Of a stretch of 64,000 bases of DNA, positions 29,760 to 37,556 are shown piece by piece. The position numbers and the translations under genes are program-made. The notes under the pieces are model-generated. The model had not been told where the DNA came from. It worked only from the letters and a program-made list of their open reading frames with translations, and searched no databases. How positions within the stretch are numbered: the first letter of the stretch is position 1; each line of letters begins with the position of its first letter. Origin of the DNA: Lutimaribacter pacificus (lineage in GTDB: Bacteria; Pseudomonadota; Alphaproteobacteria; Rhodobacterales; Rhodobacteraceae); NCBI RefSeq assembly GCF_900142185.1, contig NZ_FQZZ01000006.1:186001-250000 (forward strand). Reading direction: 5' to 3'.

Positions 29760-30482
29760 ATGCCGAACCCCACCGCCGCCATGATCGTGATCGGGGATGA
29801 AATCCTGTCGGGGCGCACGCGCGATTCCAACCTGTATTACCTGGCGCAGGAACTGACCAAGGTGGGGATCGACCTGGCCGAGGCCCGGGTGGTCAGCGAC
29901 GATGCCGGGGCCATCGAAGGCGCCGTGCGGGCGCTGAGCGGGGCCTATACCCACGTGTTCACCAGCGGCGGGATCGGGCCGACCCATGACGATATCACCG
30001 CCGATTGCGTGGCGCGGGCCTTTGACCGGGCGATCGACGTGCGCGACGATGCGCGCGCGGTCCTGCAGGCGCATTACGACCGGATGGGGACCGAGCTGAA
30101 CGCCGCGCGGCTGCGCATGGCGCGCATCCCCGAAGGGGCGACGCTGATCGAGAACCCGGTTTCCGCCGCGCCTGGATTCGTCATCGAGAACGTGTACGTG
30201 ATGGCGGGTGTGCCGGCGGTGTTCGAGGCGATGGTGGCCAGCGTGTTGCCGACGCTGGTGGGGGGCAGACCGCTGATGTCGCAAAGCCTGCGGATATTCC
30301 GGGGCGAGGGGGATATCGCCGGGCCGCTGGGCGAGCTGGCGGCGGATTTTCCCGACCTGTCGATCGGCTCCTACCCGTTCCAGAAGGATGGCGTTTACGG
30401 CGCGCAGATCGTCATTCGCGGGCAGGACGGGGCGCAGGTGGATGCGGCGATGACCCGCCTTTCGGAGATTTTCGGCGCATGA
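29760..30482 (+). CDS. CinA N-terminal/MoaB-like molybdopterin-binding domain protein
   Basis: A 240-residue protein made of the CinA N-terminal (MoCF_biosynth) domain alone: AAMIVIGDEILSGRTRDSNLYYLA, VVSDD, TSGGIGPTHDDITADCVARAF, cited as short family blocks. The C-terminal NMN deamidase domain of full CinA is missing, as in many short homologues. In related proteins this domain has ADP-ribose pyrophosphatase activity; here the function is inferred only. It is the first of four genes overlapping by four bases each. Confidence 0.88.
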   Translation: MPNPTAAMIVIGDEILSGRTRDSNLYYLAQELTKVGIDLAEARVVSDDAGAIEGAVRALSGAYTHVFTSGGIGPTHDDITADCVARAFDRAIDVRDDARAVLQAHYDRMGTELNAARLRMARIPEGATLIENPVSAAPGFVIENVYVMAGVPAVFEAMVASVLPTLVGGRPLMSQSLRIFRGEGDIAGPLGELAADFPDLSIGSYPFQKDGVYGAQIVIRGQDGAQVDAAMTRLSEIFGA

Positions 30483-31210
30483 CCCCCGATATCCAGACGC
30501 TTTACGACGTGGTGGACGGCACCTGGCCGGCCGCCGCGTTCCACCGCGAGGGGCCGTGGACGATCCGCGAGGGGCAGGGCGGCGGGCAGCGCGTGTCGGC
30601 GGCGACCGCCACGGAGCCGGTGACCGAGTCCGACATTCCGCGCGCCGAGGCGGCGATGCAGGCGCTGGGCCAGCCGCGCCTGTTCATGATCCGGCAGGGT
30701 GACGAGACGCTGGACGCGATGCTGGCGGCGCGGGGATACCGGGTTGTCGATCCGGTGAACCTTTATGTCGCGCCGGTTGCGGATATCGCCACCGAACGGC
30801 CGCCGCGCATCACCACCTTTACCGTGTGGGAGCCGCTGGCGATCCAGATCGACATCTGGGCCGAAGGGGGCATCGGGCCGGGCCGCATCGCGGTGATGCA
30901 GCGCGCGAAAGGGCCCAGGACCTCGCTTATCGGGCGGCTGAACGACCATCCCGGCGGCACCGGCTTCGTGGCGATCCATGACGGCACGGCGATGGTGCAC
31001 GCGCTGGAGGTGCTGGAGCCTCAGCGCAAGCAGGGGATGGGCCGCTATTTCATGCGCGAGGCCGCGTTCTGGGCGCAGGCCAACGGCGCGACCCACCTGG
31101 CGGTGGCCTGCACGCAGGGTAACGAGGGGGCCAACGCGCTCTATTCTTCCCTCGGCATGACGCTTGTGGGACAGTACCATTATCGCAAGCACGAGGAGGA
31201 TATCGCATGA
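30479..31210 (+). CDS. GNAT family N-acetyltransferase
   Basis: A 243-residue protein whose C-terminal half carries the GNAT fold: VHALEVLEPQRKQGMGRYFMREAA (acetyl-CoA-binding Q/RxxGxG/A loop as RKQGMG), and HLAVACTQGNEGANALYSSLGM (motif B). The N-terminal half is degenerate. The substrate is unknown. ATGA overlaps on both sides couple it to the CinA-like gene and the carboxymuconolactone-decarboxylase-like gene. Confidence 0.85.
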   Translation: MTPDIQTLYDVVDGTWPAAAFHREGPWTIREGQGGGQRVSAATATEPVTESDIPRAEAAMQALGQPRLFMIRQGDETLDAMLAARGYRVVDPVNLYVAPVADIATERPPRITTFTVWEPLAIQIDIWAEGGIGPGRIAVMQRAKGPRTSLIGRLNDHPGGTGFVAIHDGTAMVHALEVLEPQRKQGMGRYFMREAAFWAQANGATHLAVACTQGNEGANALYSSLGMTLVGQYHYRKHEEDIA

Positions 31211-31779
31211 GCCGCGACGACATGCCCACAGCCCTGAACCTGCCACAGGTCGATCCGCTGCCGGAGGCCACGCAGAAATATTTCGACATCTGCCAGGACA
31301 AGCTGGGGCTGGTGCCGAATGTGCTGCGCGCCCATGCCTTCGATATCGAGAAGCTGAACAGTTTTTCGGCGCTTTATAACGAGCTGATGCTGGCCGACAG
31401 CGGGCTGTCCAAGCTGGAGCGCGAGATGATCGCGGTGGCCGTCAGTTCGGTCAACCGCTGTTTCTACTGCCTGACGGCACATGGTCAGGCGGTGCGTGCG
31501 CTGTCGGGCGATCCGATGCTGGGCGAGGCGCTGGTGATGAATTACCGCGTGGCCGACATCACGCCGAAACAGCGTGCGATGCTGGATTTCGCGGTGAAGC
31601 TGACCGAGGAAAGCTATCGCATCGGCGAAGAGGACCGGCAGGCGCTGCGCGATCACGGGTTCAGCGACCGCGATATCTGGGACATCGCCAACGTGGCCGG
31701 GTTCTACAACATGACGAACCGGGTGGCCTCGGCGCTCGATATGCGTCCCAATGACGAGTATCACGCCCAGAACAGATGA
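31207..31779 (+). CDS. Peroxidase-related AhpD/carboxymuconolactone decarboxylase-like protein
   Basis: A 190-residue AhpD-fold protein. It has the full AhpD motif E-x11-C-x2-C-x3-H (EREMIAVAVSSVNRCFYC followed by LTAH), which in AhpD provides thiol-dependent peroxidase activity. The N-terminal LPEATQKYFDICQDKLGLVPNVLRA and the later ITPKQRAMLDFAVKLTEES are typical of the uncharacterised peroxidase-related branch (COG2128). It overlaps its neighbours by four bases on both sides. Confidence 0.9.
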   Translation: MSRDDMPTALNLPQVDPLPEATQKYFDICQDKLGLVPNVLRAHAFDIEKLNSFSALYNELMLADSGLSKLEREMIAVAVSSVNRCFYCLTAHGQAVRALSGDPMLGEALVMNYRVADITPKQRAMLDFAVKLTEESYRIGEEDRQALRDHGFSDRDIWDIANVAGFYNMTNRVASALDMRPNDEYHAQNR

Positions 31780-32705
31780 TCCGCCACGCCGTCGCCCTTG
31801 TTCTTTGTCTGGCGGGCACGTCCGTTCGGGCGCTTGACCTGACCTTGCCGGGCAATGCCCGGGCGATGGCCGAAACGGTCAGCGACCCCGACAGCTATGC
31901 GCTGCCGACCGGCCCTTACGAGGCGGGCCGCCTGCCGGTGCGGATGCTGGAGGGGGCGGTGTCGCGTCAGGCCTGGCGGATCGACGGGCAGGGCATGACG
32001 ACGCTGCAGATATTCGCGCCGCTGCGCGCGCAGTTGAAGGCGGCGGGTTATGAGCTGCTGTTCGAATGCGCGGACGAGGATTGCGGCGGGTTCGATTTCC
32101 GGTTCGAGATCGAGGTGCTGCCGGCGCCGGCCATGTATGTCAGCCTGTCCGATTTCCGGCACCTGTCGGCGCGCAAGGGGCCGGAGGACCATGTCAGCCT
32201 GCTGGTCAGCCGCACGGGCCGCGCGGGGTTCGTGCAACTGATCCGGGTTGCGGCGCCGGGGGACGGCGCGGGGGCGCCCGGCCTGCATGTGCAGTCGGCG
32301 CCGGGCGGTGCAGCGGTGGCGGGCGGGGGCGACCTGGCGCAGCGGCTGGCCGGGCAAGGTTTTGCGATCCTCAAGGATCTGGAATTCGCCACCGGTTCGT
32401 CCGAGCTGAGCGATGGCGACTATGCCTCGCTTGCCGCGCTGGGGGCGTTCATGCGCGACAATCCACAGGCACGGATCGCGCTGGTGGGGCACACGGACGC
32501 GGTGGGCGCGCTCGATGGCAACATCGCCCTGTCGAAGCGCCGCGCGGCATCGGTGCTGGAACGGCTGGCCGCCGTGCATGGCATCCCGCGCGAGCGGATG
32601 GAGGCAGACGGCATGGGATACCTGTCGCCCATCGCGCCCAACACCACGCCCGAGGGCCGCGAGGCGAACCGCCGGGTCGAGGTGATCCTGCTGAACACCG
32701 AGTGA
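31776..32705 (+). CDS. OmpA-family periplasmic/outer-membrane protein
   Basis: A 309-residue exported protein with Sec signal (MIRHAVALVLCLAGTSVRA), a unique middle part with two cysteines (FECADEDCGG), and a C-terminal OmpA-like peptidoglycan-binding domain from about residue 205: FATGSSELSDGD, VGHTDAVG, LSKRRAASVLERL, and NRRVEVILL. The Asp of HTD and Arg of NRRVE bind diaminopimelate in this family. No beta-barrel is evident, so it is likely a periplasmic protein tethered to peptidoglycan. It is the last gene of the four-gene block; a GC hairpin follows directly. Confidence 0.88.
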   Translation: MIRHAVALVLCLAGTSVRALDLTLPGNARAMAETVSDPDSYALPTGPYEAGRLPVRMLEGAVSRQAWRIDGQGMTTLQIFAPLRAQLKAAGYELLFECADEDCGGFDFRFEIEVLPAPAMYVSLSDFRHLSARKGPEDHVSLLVSRTGRAGFVQLIRVAAPGDGAGAPGLHVQSAPGGAAVAGGGDLAQRLAGQGFAILKDLEFATGSSELSDGDYASLAALGAFMRDNPQARIALVGHTDAVGALDGNIALSKRRAASVLERLAAVHGIPRERMEADGMGYLSPIAPNTTPEGREANRRVEVILLNTE

Positions 32706-32726
32706 GCGGGGGGCGATTGCCCCCGC
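32706..32726. other. Post-stop GC hairpin after the OmpA-like gene
   Basis: GCGGGGGGC-GATT-GCCCCCGC starts at the base after the stop codon, with one bulge and no T-run. It lies in the 24-base gap between convergent genes. Confidence 0.5.
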
Positions 32727-32729
32727 CCG

Positions 32730-33110
32730 TTACTCGGGCGTCACCGCCTGCGGGGCGCCGGTGGCCATGTTGGTGCCGATATAGGATTTCTTCGCCTCTT
32801 TCCACGCGGCGAACCCGCCGTCCAGATGGGCGATGTGCCTGACCCCGGCGGCAATCGCGGCGCGGGCCACGCGCTCGGACCGGACGCCCGAGCCGCAATG
32901 GAACACGATGCGCTTTTCCACCTGGTCGGGCAGCTTGTCGCCCCTGAAAAAGGCCAGCGGCATCAGCATCGCACCCTCGATATGTTCGAACATGTATTCC
33001 TGTGGGGTGCGCACGTCGATCAGCACGATTTCGTTGCGGTCGAATGCCTGTGCGACCTCGTCCACGGTCCATGTCTCGAAACTGGCGTCGCCCACTTTCT
33101 CGGTCTTCAT
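32730..33110 (-). CDS. Rhodanese-like sulfurtransferase
   Basis: A 126-residue single-domain rhodanese. IVLIDVRTPQEYMFEHIEGA and the active-site loop FHCGSGVRSERVA hold the catalytic Cys72 that carries persulfide. It is 24 bases downstream of the persulfide dioxygenase-like gene on the same strand. This pairing is well known in sulfide oxidation modules, where thiosulfate or glutathione persulfide is passed between the two activities. Confidence 0.92.
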   Translation of the reverse strand: MKTEKVGDASFETWTVDEVAQAFDRNEIVLIDVRTPQEYMFEHIEGAMLMPLAFFRGDKLPDQVEKRIVFHCGSGVRSERVARAAIAAGVRHIAHLDGGFAAWKEAKKSYIGTNMATGAPQAVTPE

Positions 33111-33134
33111 TGCGCGTCTCCTTTGTTGGATATG

Positions 33135-34031
33135 TCAGAACCTGTTTGCCGGTATCTTGAAGTAAGAATGGCCATCGGATTCGGGTGTTGCAAGGCGCCC
33201 GCCGCGCAGGTTGACCTGAAGCGCGTAAAGCATCCGGTCGGGCAGGTTCAGCGTGGCGTCGCGGTCGTCGCGCAGCTTGCGGAATGCGGCCTCGGTCGTG
33301 CCGCCGCCGAGATGCTTGTTGGATGCCCTGTGTTCGGCCACCGTGGCCTCCCACGCGGGATCGGTGCGTTCGCCCACCGGGGGATAGTCGTGGCCGACGA
33401 ACAGGCGGGTGTCGTCGGGCAGCGACAGGATGGATTGCAGGCTGTCCCACAGGTCTTTGGACGATCCGCCGGGGAAATCGGCGCGGCTGGTGCCGGAATC
33501 GACATGCATCAGCGTGTCGTGGACAAAACCCGCGTCGCCGATGACATAGGTGATTGACCCCAGCGTGTGGCCGGGGTGCAGCATGACCCGCACCTCGAGA
33601 TCGCCGAGGGCAAAGCTGTCGCCATCCGCGAACAGCCGGTCGAAATCGCGGTCCACGTCGAAGGCGTCGGGCAGGTTGTAGAACCCGGCCCAGAGCGCGG
33701 CGATATCGCGGGTTTTGTCGCCGATGGCGTTGGGCGCGCCGGTCTGCTCTTTGAGCCAGGCGCTGGCCATCATGTGATCGGCATGCGGGTGGGTGTCGAG
33801 CACCCATTCGACGCTCAGCCCCTGCGCCGCGACGAAATCCAGCACCTCCTGCGCGCTGTCGGTGCGGGTGCGTCCGTGCGCGGGATCGAAATCCAGCACC
33901 ACGTCGATCAGCGCGGCCTTTTTCGTGTTCGGATCGGCGGCCACATACATGATCGAGCCGGTGTCGGGATCGTAGAACCCGGTCACGTCAGGGGAGGTCG
34001 GGCCATTGGACGGGCTGGTGCGGGTGAACAT
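33135..34031 (-). CDS. MBL-fold hydrolase, persulfide dioxygenase (ETHE1/Blh)-like
   Basis: A 298-residue metallo-beta-lactamase-fold protein. Metal ligands: THPHADHMM (near residue 80), MLHPGHTLGS, the Asp in HDTLMHVDSG, and the His in VGHDYPP. This spacing and the GTSRADFPGGSS segment match ETHE1-like/BigR-linked hydrolases (Blh) that oxidise glutathione persulfide to sulfite. It has a strong ribosome site (AAGGAG) and lies upstream of the rhodanese gene. A LysR gene is 76 bases upstream on the same strand; the usual ArsR-type repressor (BigR/SqrR) is absent here. Confidence 0.88.
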   Translation of the reverse strand: MFTRTSPSNGPTSPDVTGFYDPDTGSIMYVAADPNTKKAALIDVVLDFDPAHGRTRTDSAQEVLDFVAAQGLSVEWVLDTHPHADHMMASAWLKEQTGAPNAIGDKTRDIAALWAGFYNLPDAFDVDRDFDRLFADGDSFALGDLEVRVMLHPGHTLGSITYVIGDAGFVHDTLMHVDSGTSRADFPGGSSKDLWDSLQSILSLPDDTRLFVGHDYPPVGERTDPAWEATVAEHRASNKHLGGGTTEAAFRKLRDDRDATLNLPDRMLYALQVNLRGGRLATPESDGHSYFKIPANRF

Positions 34032-34082
34032 GAATATCTCCTTCCGACGTCAAAAGATGCGTTTCACATGCAGGTAATAGAA

Positions 34083-34097
34083 TGTCACGAAATGACA
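34083..34097. promoter_or_regulatory. TGTCA-N5-TGACA dyad upstream of the persulfide dioxygenase-like gene
   Basis: TGTCACGAAATGACA is a perfect 5-5-5 dyad 52 bases upstream of the hydrolase start, in the 76-base gap after the LysR gene. It is a possible operator or part of the promoter for the hydrolase-rhodanese pair. Regulator unknown. Confidence 0.35.
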
Positions 34098-34107
34098 AGG
34101 GGCAGGG

Positions 34108-35022
34108 TTAACCGTGCAGGTCACGCAGCGCCTTTTTGCAGTGATCGACCATGAATTCGCTAAAGACCTGCACCTTGGGGTCGCGGTAGCGGCGCGAGGG
34201 GGACAGGCAGGCCAGTTGCGTGGGCACCGGCGGCGTGTCGGTCGCCACCGGCACCAGCGCGCCGGTTGCGATGTGCCCGGCCACCTCGAACAGCGGTTTC
34301 AGGACGATGCCCGCGCCATCCAGCGCCCAGCCGGTCAGCACGTCGCCATCGTCGCTTTCCAGCGGGCCGGATATCTCGAACCGCTTGGGGCCGTCGGGGG
34401 TTTGCAGCGTCCACTGAAATTCGCGCGCGCCGGGAAAGCGCAGGTTCAGGCAATCGTGGCCCTCCTCGATCAGCGCCTGACCGTCGCGGGGCATCCCGCG
34501 CCGTTCGATATAGGCGGGCGCGGCGCAGAGCACGCGGGGGCATTCCTCGATCACGCGGACCTTGAGGTCGCTGTCGACCAGCGGCCCGAGGTGAAAGGCC
34601 AGGTCCAGCCCCTCGCCTGTGACGTCGATCACCCGGTCGGACAGGCGCAGGCGGATGTCGATCTGGGGATATTGCGCCTTGAAGGCGGGCACGGCGGGCG
34701 CGATGAACCGCCGCCCCACCCCCAGCGGCGCGGCAACGAACAGCGTACCGCGGGGCGACTGGCTGGCCTCCATCACCGCGGCCTCGGCGCTGTCGATCGC
34801 TTCGAGTATGCGGCAGGCGCCGTCATAGAACAGCCGCCCGTGTTCGGTGGGGTTCAGCGCGCGGGTGGTGCGGTTGAACAGGCGCACGCCAAGGTGCTTT
34901 TCCAGCTCGGCAATGCGGGACGAGGCCACCGCGGGCGAACTGCGCTGATCGCGTGCCGCCGCGCTCATGCTGCCCAATTCGTAGACACGCACGAACATGC
35001 GGATGTTGTTGACATAGGCCAT
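34108..35022 (-). CDS. LysR-family transcriptional regulator
   Basis: A 304-residue regulator. The N-terminal winged helix-turn-helix is at residues 1-60 (FVRVYELGSMSAAARDQ, SSPAVASSRIAELEKHLGVRLFNRTTR), followed by a LysR substrate-binding domain. ATG 35022 is chosen as it gives the usual N-terminus; its ribosome site is weak. It is transcribed divergently from puuD with a 98-base gap, so it may control urate degradation. It also lies directly upstream of the sulfur genes on the same strand. Either link is inference from position. Confidence 0.9.
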   Translation of the reverse strand: MAYVNNIRMFVRVYELGSMSAAARDQRSSPAVASSRIAELEKHLGVRLFNRTTRALNPTEHGRLFYDGACRILEAIDSAEAAVMEASQSPRGTLFVAAPLGVGRRFIAPAVPAFKAQYPQIDIRLRLSDRVIDVTGEGLDLAFHLGPLVDSDLKVRVIEECPRVLCAAPAYIERRGMPRDGQALIEEGHDCLNLRFPGAREFQWTLQTPDGPKRFEISGPLESDDGDVLTGWALDGAGIVLKPLFEVAGHIATGALVPVATDTPPVPTQLACLSPSRRYRDPKVQVFSEFMVDHCKKALRDLHG

Positions 35023-35120
35023 TTTCAGATTCTTTTTGAAACTGTTCCCGCTACCTGCTGGATTAACAGACAAATACCGGCTCGGATAGCCTGTGCCGAA
35101 ACCAACCGGGAGAGCCACCA

Positions 35121-36344
35121 ATGTACGACCTCGCCGCAATGGGCGCATGGGCCGAGTTCGCGATCCGCTGGCTGCACGTCATCACGGCGATCGCCTGGAT
35201 CGGATCGTCCTTCTATTTCATCGCGCTGGACCTGGGCCTGCACCGCGACCGCAACCTGTCCACCGGCGCGGATGGCGAGGAATGGCAGGTGCATGGCGGC
35301 GGGTTCTACCACATCCAGAAATACCTGGTGGCGCCGGCGCATATGCCCGACGGGCTGGTGTGGTTCAAATGGGAAAGCTATTCCACCTGGCTGTCGGGCT
35401 TTGCGCTGCTGGCGGTGGTCTATTACCTGGGCGCCGAGTTCTACCTTGTCGATCCGGCGGTGTGGGACGTTCATCCCGGATGGGCCATCGTGATCTCGAT
35501 GGCGTCGCTGGCCTTCGGCTGGCTGGTCTACGACTTCCTGTGCGACCGTTTCGTGAACGCCAACCAGACCGGGCTGATGGTGGCGCTGTTCGTGGTGCTG
35601 GTGGCGATGGCGTATTTCTATACCTCGGTGTTCTCGGGGCGGGCGGCGATGCTGCATCTGGGCGCGTTCACCGCGACGATCATGTCGGCCAACGTGTTCT
35701 TCATCATCATCCCCAATCAGAAGGTGGTGGTCGCCGACCTGATGGCGGGCAACAAGCCTGATCCGAAATACGGCAAGATCGCCAAGCAGCGCAGCACGCA
35801 TAACAACTATCTGACGTTGCCGGTGATCTTCCTGATGCTGTCGAACCATTACCCGCTGGCCTTTGCCAGCGAATACAACTGGATCATCGCCAGCCTCGTG
35901 TTCCTGATGGGGGTGACGATCCGGCATTTCTTCAACTCGATGCATGCGCGCAAAGGGATGCCATACTGGGCCTGGGCGGCGACGGCGGCGATCTTCGTGC
36001 TGATCATGTGGCTGTCGACCGCGCCGATGTTCCGCAGCGAGGAACCGCAGGAGGCGCAGGGCGCGGCGCAGAAATTCGCGCAGGCCGAGGGGTTCGACGA
36101 GGTGCATGACATCGTTCTGGGCCGCTGTTCGATGTGCCACGCGTCCGAGCCGTTCTGGGATGGCATCTTGTGGGCGCCCAAGGGCGTGCGGCTGGATACC
36201 GAGCACCAGATCGCCCGGCAGGCGCGTGCGATCTATCTGCAGGCGGGGCTGACCCACGCGATGCCGCCCGCGAACCTGAGCTTCATGGAAGAGGACGAGC
36301 GGCAGAAGATCGTCGCCTGGTATCGCAACGCCACGGGCGGATAA
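35121..36344 (+). CDS. puuD: Membrane-bound urate oxidase/hydroxylase PuuD with cytochrome c domain
   Basis: A 407-residue inner-membrane protein with about eight hydrophobic segments. WLHVITAIAWIGSSFYFI opens the protein, GFYHIQKYLVAP follows, then STHNNYLTLPVIFLMLSNHYP, all hallmarks of PuuD. A C-terminal cytochrome c domain carries the heme site CSMCH at residues 336-340. This enzyme oxidises urate to 5-hydroxyisourate and passes electrons to the respiratory chain instead of making H2O2. No other purine-degradation gene is in the window. A GC hairpin follows the stop. Confidence 0.93.
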   Translation: MYDLAAMGAWAEFAIRWLHVITAIAWIGSSFYFIALDLGLHRDRNLSTGADGEEWQVHGGGFYHIQKYLVAPAHMPDGLVWFKWESYSTWLSGFALLAVVYYLGAEFYLVDPAVWDVHPGWAIVISMASLAFGWLVYDFLCDRFVNANQTGLMVALFVVLVAMAYFYTSVFSGRAAMLHLGAFTATIMSANVFFIIIPNQKVVVADLMAGNKPDPKYGKIAKQRSTHNNYLTLPVIFLMLSNHYPLAFASEYNWIIASLVFLMGVTIRHFFNSMHARKGMPYWAWAATAAIFVLIMWLSTAPMFRSEEPQEAQGAAQKFAQAEGFDEVHDIVLGRCSMCHASEPFWDGILWAPKGVRLDTEHQIARQARAIYLQAGLTHAMPPANLSFMEEDERQKIVAWYRNATGG

Positions 36345-36360
36345 GGGGGCAGATACCCCC
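36345..36360. other. Post-stop GC hairpin after puuD
   Basis: GGGGG-CAGATA-CCCCC begins at the first base after the puuD stop codon. No T-run follows. Confidence 0.45.
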
Positions 36361-36395
36361 TCGCCGCGGGCTGTGTTTCCCGCTATGCCGCGGGC

Positions 36396-37496
36396 ATGAG
36401 CGATCCATTCGAAATCTTCCTTGTCGCGCCCCCGGGGCTGGAGCGCACGCTGGCCGACGAGGCGCGCGCCGCCGGTTTCCCGCTGCCCGAGGCGGTCGAG
36501 GGCGGTGTCAGTTTCACCGGCGGGTGGGAGGATGCCTGGCGGGCCAACCTGGTGCTGCGCGGGGCCACGCGGGTTCTGGTGCGGATTGGGCAGTTCCGGG
36601 CCTTTCACCTGGCGCAGTTGGACAAGCGGGCGCACAAGCTTCCCTGGGCCGGCGTGCTGCGCCCGGACGTGCCGGTGAAGGTCGAGGTGACCTCGCACCG
36701 CTCGAAAATCTATCACGAGCGCGCGGCGGCCCAGCGGATCGCGCAGGCGATCACCGACACGCTGGGCGCACAGGTGCGCAGCGACGCGGCGGTGGTGCTG
36801 AAGGTGCGCATCGACGACAACCTTGTGACGATCAGCGTCGATACATCGGGCGAAAGCCTGCACAAGCGCGGGCACAAGCAGGCGATGGGCAAGGCGCCGA
36901 TGCGCGAAACGCTGGCGGCGCTGTTCCTGCGGCAGATGGGGTTCGACGGCAGCCAGACGGTTGTCGATCCGATGTGCGGCTCGGGCACCTTCGTGCTGGA
37001 GGCGGCCGGGATCGCCGCCGGGCTGCTGCCGGGGGGTGACCGGGACTTTGCCTTTGAACAGCTTGCCACGTTCGACCCCGGCCGCTGGGCGGCGATGAAG
37101 GGCGCATCGCGGCCTGTCGTGCCGGATGCGCGGTTTTACGGCTATGACCGCGATCCCGGCGCGGTGCGCATGGCCCTGGACAACGCGGCGCGGGCGGGCG
37201 TGTCGGGCTGGACCGGTTTCGCCGCGCAGCCGGTCAGCGACCTGACCCCGCCGGATGGCCCGCCGGGGATCGTGATCGTCAACCCGCCCTATGGTGCACG
37301 GATCGGCGAGCGCAAGCCGCTGTTCGGGCTTTACGGGGCGCTGGGGCAGGTTCTGAAGGATCGTTTCGCGGGCTGGCACGTGGGGATCGTGACCAGCGAC
37401 CAGGGGCTGGCGCAGGCCACTGGCCTGACGCTGCACACCGGCCCGGCGGTGCCGCATGGGGGCTTGCGCATCCGGCTCTACCGGGTGCGGCTATGA
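36396..37496 (+). CDS. THUMP-domain class I SAM RNA methyltransferase (RlmL/RlmK family)
   Basis: A 366-residue rRNA methyltransferase. The N-terminal THUMP RNA-binding domain (residues about 45-155) has VKVEVTSHRSKIYHERAAAQRIA. The methyltransferase part has SLHKRGHKQAMGKAPMRETLAA, the SAM motif DPMCGSGTFVLEAA and the catalytic NPPYGARIGE. It matches the N-terminal half of E. coli RlmL, which makes m2G2445 in 23S rRNA; the exact target here is inferred. Confidence 0.9.
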   Translation: MSDPFEIFLVAPPGLERTLADEARAAGFPLPEAVEGGVSFTGGWEDAWRANLVLRGATRVLVRIGQFRAFHLAQLDKRAHKLPWAGVLRPDVPVKVEVTSHRSKIYHERAAAQRIAQAITDTLGAQVRSDAAVVLKVRIDDNLVTISVDTSGESLHKRGHKQAMGKAPMRETLAALFLRQMGFDGSQTVVDPMCGSGTFVLEAAGIAAGLLPGGDRDFAFEQLATFDPGRWAAMKGASRPVVPDARFYGYDRDPGAVRMALDNAARAGVSGWTGFAAQPVSDLTPPDGPPGIVIVNPPYGARIGERKPLFGLYGALGQVLKDRFAGWHVGIVTSDQGLAQATGLTLHTGPAVPHGGLRIRLYRVRL

Positions 37497-37556
37497 CCGG
37501 CGCAGGCCGGTGATACAAGGTGGCAGAATCGCCTGTGCCATGCTAGGTCTTGTGGA

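Noticed and set aside
35022-35042. TTTCA-N9-TGAAA repeat as LysR operator
   Set aside because: It starts at the LysR start codon itself and is imperfect; kept only as a remark in the puuD finding.
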